A stretch of DNA of 64,000 nt from the NCBI GenBank assembly GCA_022566535.1, contig JADFIR010000004.1:48222-112221 (forward strand). The letters are read 5' to 3'. A program made the translations under genes and the position numbers. The notes beneath the pieces were generated by a model that was not told where the DNA came from, searched no databases, and saw only the letters and a list, made by a program, of their open reading frames with translations. This DNA comes from Planctomycetota bacterium. Lineage in GTDB: Bacteria > Planctomycetota > Phycisphaerae > Phycisphaerales > SM1A02. Position 1 is the first letter of the stretch. Every line of letters starts with the position of its first letter. Below, in pieces: positions 62,261 to 64,000 of this stretch.

Positions 62261-64000
62261 ATGCCGATCAAGGTGGGAATCAACGGGTTCGGGCGCATCG
62301 GTCGTCTGATCTACCGGGCGGGTCTCCAGGCCGGTGGCATCGAGTTCCTCGCGGTCAACGATATCGTCCCGGCTGACAACCTGGCGTACCTGCTCGAATA
62401 CGACTCGACGCATGGAAGGCTCGACAAGCCGGTATCGGTTGATGGCGATCACTTCGTCTACTGCTCAACGAGGACTCGTTGTCTGAGCGTGCGAGACCCG
62501 GCTGAGCTTCCCTGGCGTGAGCTGGGTGTCGAGTATGTCGTCGAATCGACCGGCTTGTTCACCGACCACGACCACGCGCGCAAACATTTGACCGCCGGCG
62601 CCAGACGGGTATTGATCTCCGCCCCGACCAAGACGCCCGAGCTGGTGCCGACGTTCGCGTACAAAGTGAACCACGAGAAGTACAATCCGCAAACCGACAC
62701 GGTCATCTCCAACGCCTCGTGCACGACAAATTGTCTGGCTCCGGTGGCCAAAGTCATCAACGACACCTTCGGCCTGGATGAAGGGCTGATGACCACCATC
62801 CACGCGGTGACCGCGGCTCAGCCGACGCAGGACGGCCCGTCGAAAAAGGATTGGCGGGGCGGGCGAAACGCCTACGCCAACATCATTCCGTCGAGCACCG
62901 GCGCGGCGAAAGCCGTCGGCCTGTGTATCCCCGAACTGGCGGGCAAGCTCACCGGCATGGCGTTTCGCGTGCCCGTGGTCGACGTATCAGTGGTTGATCT
63001 CACTTTCCGCACCGCCAAACCGACGAGCCTGGCCGAGATCAACGCCGCGATGAAAGCCGCCGCCGAGGGGCCGATGAAGGGTGTCCTCGCCTATACCGAC
63101 CAGCCCGTCGTCAGCAGCGACTTCATCGGCGACACCCATTCGAGCATCTACGACGCCGGGGCCGGGATCGAGCTGAACGATCGCTTCTTCAAGGTCGTCG
63201 ATGAGGTTGTCGAGGAGGTCCAGGATCATCTGTGGCGGGCAACCGGGGAGCCGAAGAGACGCCTACGTGGTGAGCAACTCCATATGCTGCGAGTGTCAGT
63301 CGAGACACTGATCCGAGACAGCGTGGCCGTGGTCTATCAGCGGAAGCGGAAGGGGGAAGCGTCCATTCACCTTAACGGCAGTTGGTATAGCAGCCCAGCT
63401 TCGCCTCCCGACCTGAGCTACAGCATCCGTGTCCAGCGGGCCTACGAAGGGATGCTTGAGCGAGGTTACCTAGAGCAGACAAAGAAGGGCGTCTTTGACC
63501 GACAAGGGCGCAAGGATGGTTCGACCCGGAGCCGCCTAACCCGATACCGCGCCACGGATCTATTGATCAACAGGTTCACGCACGAGGAGCAGCTTGTCCT
63601 GCCCGCCATCGTGCCGCCTCGAATCTCCCACATGCCCATCCGCATTCGACTAAACGCAAAGGATGGTCCTCGGGGTGCTATCCCAGCTCCAGATACTGAA
63701 GACGTCGAGCTGATGCGCCGCCGTCTTGATCGCATCAATGAAGTGCTAGCCGACCACTGGTTTGATCTAGGCATCCCCGACGCCAAGCTGACCGAGCTTC
63801 AAGGCTTTCTCGCCGAAGATCCCGATGACCCGAGACCACTCGCACTCGACCGGCGGACTCTGTATCGCGTTTTTAACGACGAGGCGCTGACCACCGGTGG
63901 CCGCTTCTATGGCGGCTGGTGGCAGAATGTGCCGAAGCTCTATCGTCGTCACCTTCTCGTTGACGGCAACCGCATGGTCGAGATCGACTATTCGAACCTC
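62261..64000 (+). CDS. gap: Glyceraldehyde-3-phosphate dehydrogenase fused in frame to an unrelated sequence, right-truncated
   Basis: ATG 62261 with GGAG 6 nt upstream. Residues 1-313 are a good [20 protein letters not shown] (NAD site), [16 protein letters not shown] with catalytic Cys154, [20 protein letters not shown] with His181, [20 protein letters not shown] and [19 protein letters not shown]. At codon 314 (63200), right after NDRFFKVV, the expected SWYDNExGYS ending is replaced by [18 protein letters not shown]. The frame stays open to the window end, so no stop is seen. The NAD and catalytic parts are complete, but the C-terminal strand and helix are missing. Confidence 0.85.
   Translation, partial: MPIKVGINGFGRIGRLIYRAGLQAGGIEFLAVNDIVPADNLAYLLEYDSTHGRLDKPVSVDGDHFVYCSTRTRCLSVRDPAELPWRELGVEYVVESTGLFTDHDHARKHLTAGARRVLISAPTKTPELVPTFAYKVNHEKYNPQTDTVISNASCTTNCLAPVAKVINDTFGLDEGLMTTIHAVTAAQPTQDGPSKKDWRGGRNAYANIIPSSTGAAKAVGLCIPELAGKLTGMAFRVPVVDVSVVDLTFRTAKPTSLAEINAAMKAAAEGPMKGVLAYTDQPVVSSDFIGDTHSSIYDAGAGIELNDRFFKVVDEVVEEVQDHLWRATGEPKRRLRGEQLHMLRVSVETLIRDSVAVVYQRKRKGEASIHLNGSWYSSPASPPDLSYSIRVQRAYEGMLERGYLEQTKKGVFDRQGRKDGSTRSRLTRYRATDLLINRFTHEEQLVLPAIVPPRISHMPIRIRLNAKDGPRGAIPAPDTEDVELMRRRLDRINEVLADHWFDLGIPDAKLTELQGFLAEDPDDPRPLALDRRTLYRVFNDEALTTGGRFYGGWWQNVPKLYRRHLLVDGNRMVEIDYSNL
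63200..64000 (+). other. Foreign-looking coding sequence fused behind gap, partial
   Basis: The 267 codons after the gap part contain charged helices ([20 protein letters not shown]), a winged-helix-like segment ([20 protein letters not shown]) and [20 protein letters not shown] with [20 protein letters not shown] and VEIDYSNL at the window edge. The last motif resembles motif A of family A polymerases (DYS), and [12 protein letters not shown] sequences occur in hypothetical proteins of mobile elements. GC content seems lower than in gap. Probably the left edge of an inserted element; the true start of this gene may be the ATG at Met332 (63283) or beyond. Confidence 0.55.

Overview
This 64-kb window looks like chromosome of a high-GC planctomycete, most likely from the Phycisphaerae or a related lineage. 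That assignment is inferred from gene content: a prepilin-type secreted protein ending in an F-x-DGH motif, an FG-GAP propeller with dockerin-like ends, a moxR/BatA-type pair, two clpP genes in tandem, an N-terminally extended ThiE, and many lipoproteins. No rRNA gene is present, so the taxonomy is not proven.

Layout. 0-5.3 kb: the 3' part of rho, a prepilin-like protein, then the classical translation block tRNA-Thr, tuf, rpmG, tRNA-Trp, secE, nusG. The rplK-rplA genes that usually follow nusG are missing here. 5.4-11.3 kb: accessory region with a tandem gene duplication, small membrane proteins, a polyproline micro-ORF and several families of noncoding repeats. About 11.9-19.05 kb: an integrative element with a winged-helix-like protein, a RepA-like AAA ATPase, a run of overlapping small genes, an AbiU2-like HEPN protein, an excisionase-like protein and a tyrosine integrase. 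A pseudogene with an in-frame amber codon lies next to it. 20-25.4 kb: moxR and a BatA-like VWA protein, an outer-membrane barrel and a NYN-domain nuclease. 25.5-31.2 kb (minus strand): secreted protein, gmk, pyrB, a lipoprotein and holA. 31.4-33.5 kb: a HEPN-like gene convergent with a PD-(D/E)XK nuclease gene, a possible small defence locus; the nuclease appears to carry two compensating frameshifts.

33.9-49 kb: FHA-GAF histidine kinase, clpP1-clpP2, lipoproteins, an amidase, a Ser/Thr kinase, der, a double thioredoxin-fold protein, a YceI-like protein, frdB-frdC-frdD without frdA, an MNT/HEPN toxin-antitoxin pair and lptB. 49-61.4 kb: a glycine-zipper lipoprotein, the FG-GAP/dockerin protein, a three-gene overlapping cluster with a thermonuclease, a low-molecular-weight phosphatase, rpiB, thiE, a CPA1 antiporter, an MBL hydrolase, a solitary atpG and a cobalamin adenosyltransferase. 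61.4-64 kb: a DUF2071 protein and a gap gene. The gap gene loses its normal C-terminus and continues in frame into an unrelated, probably mobile, coding sequence that runs off the window.

Two general features stand out. Many housekeeping genes lack a Shine-Dalgarno sequence and instead have a -10-like TANNNT hexamer 5-9 nt before the start codon, which suggests leaderless transcripts and helps choose start codons. Operon genes instead overlap by 4 nt (ATGA, GTGA) or as TGATG. The most unusual items are the gap fusion at the right end, the integrative element with its HEPN cargo, and the HEPN/nuclease locus.
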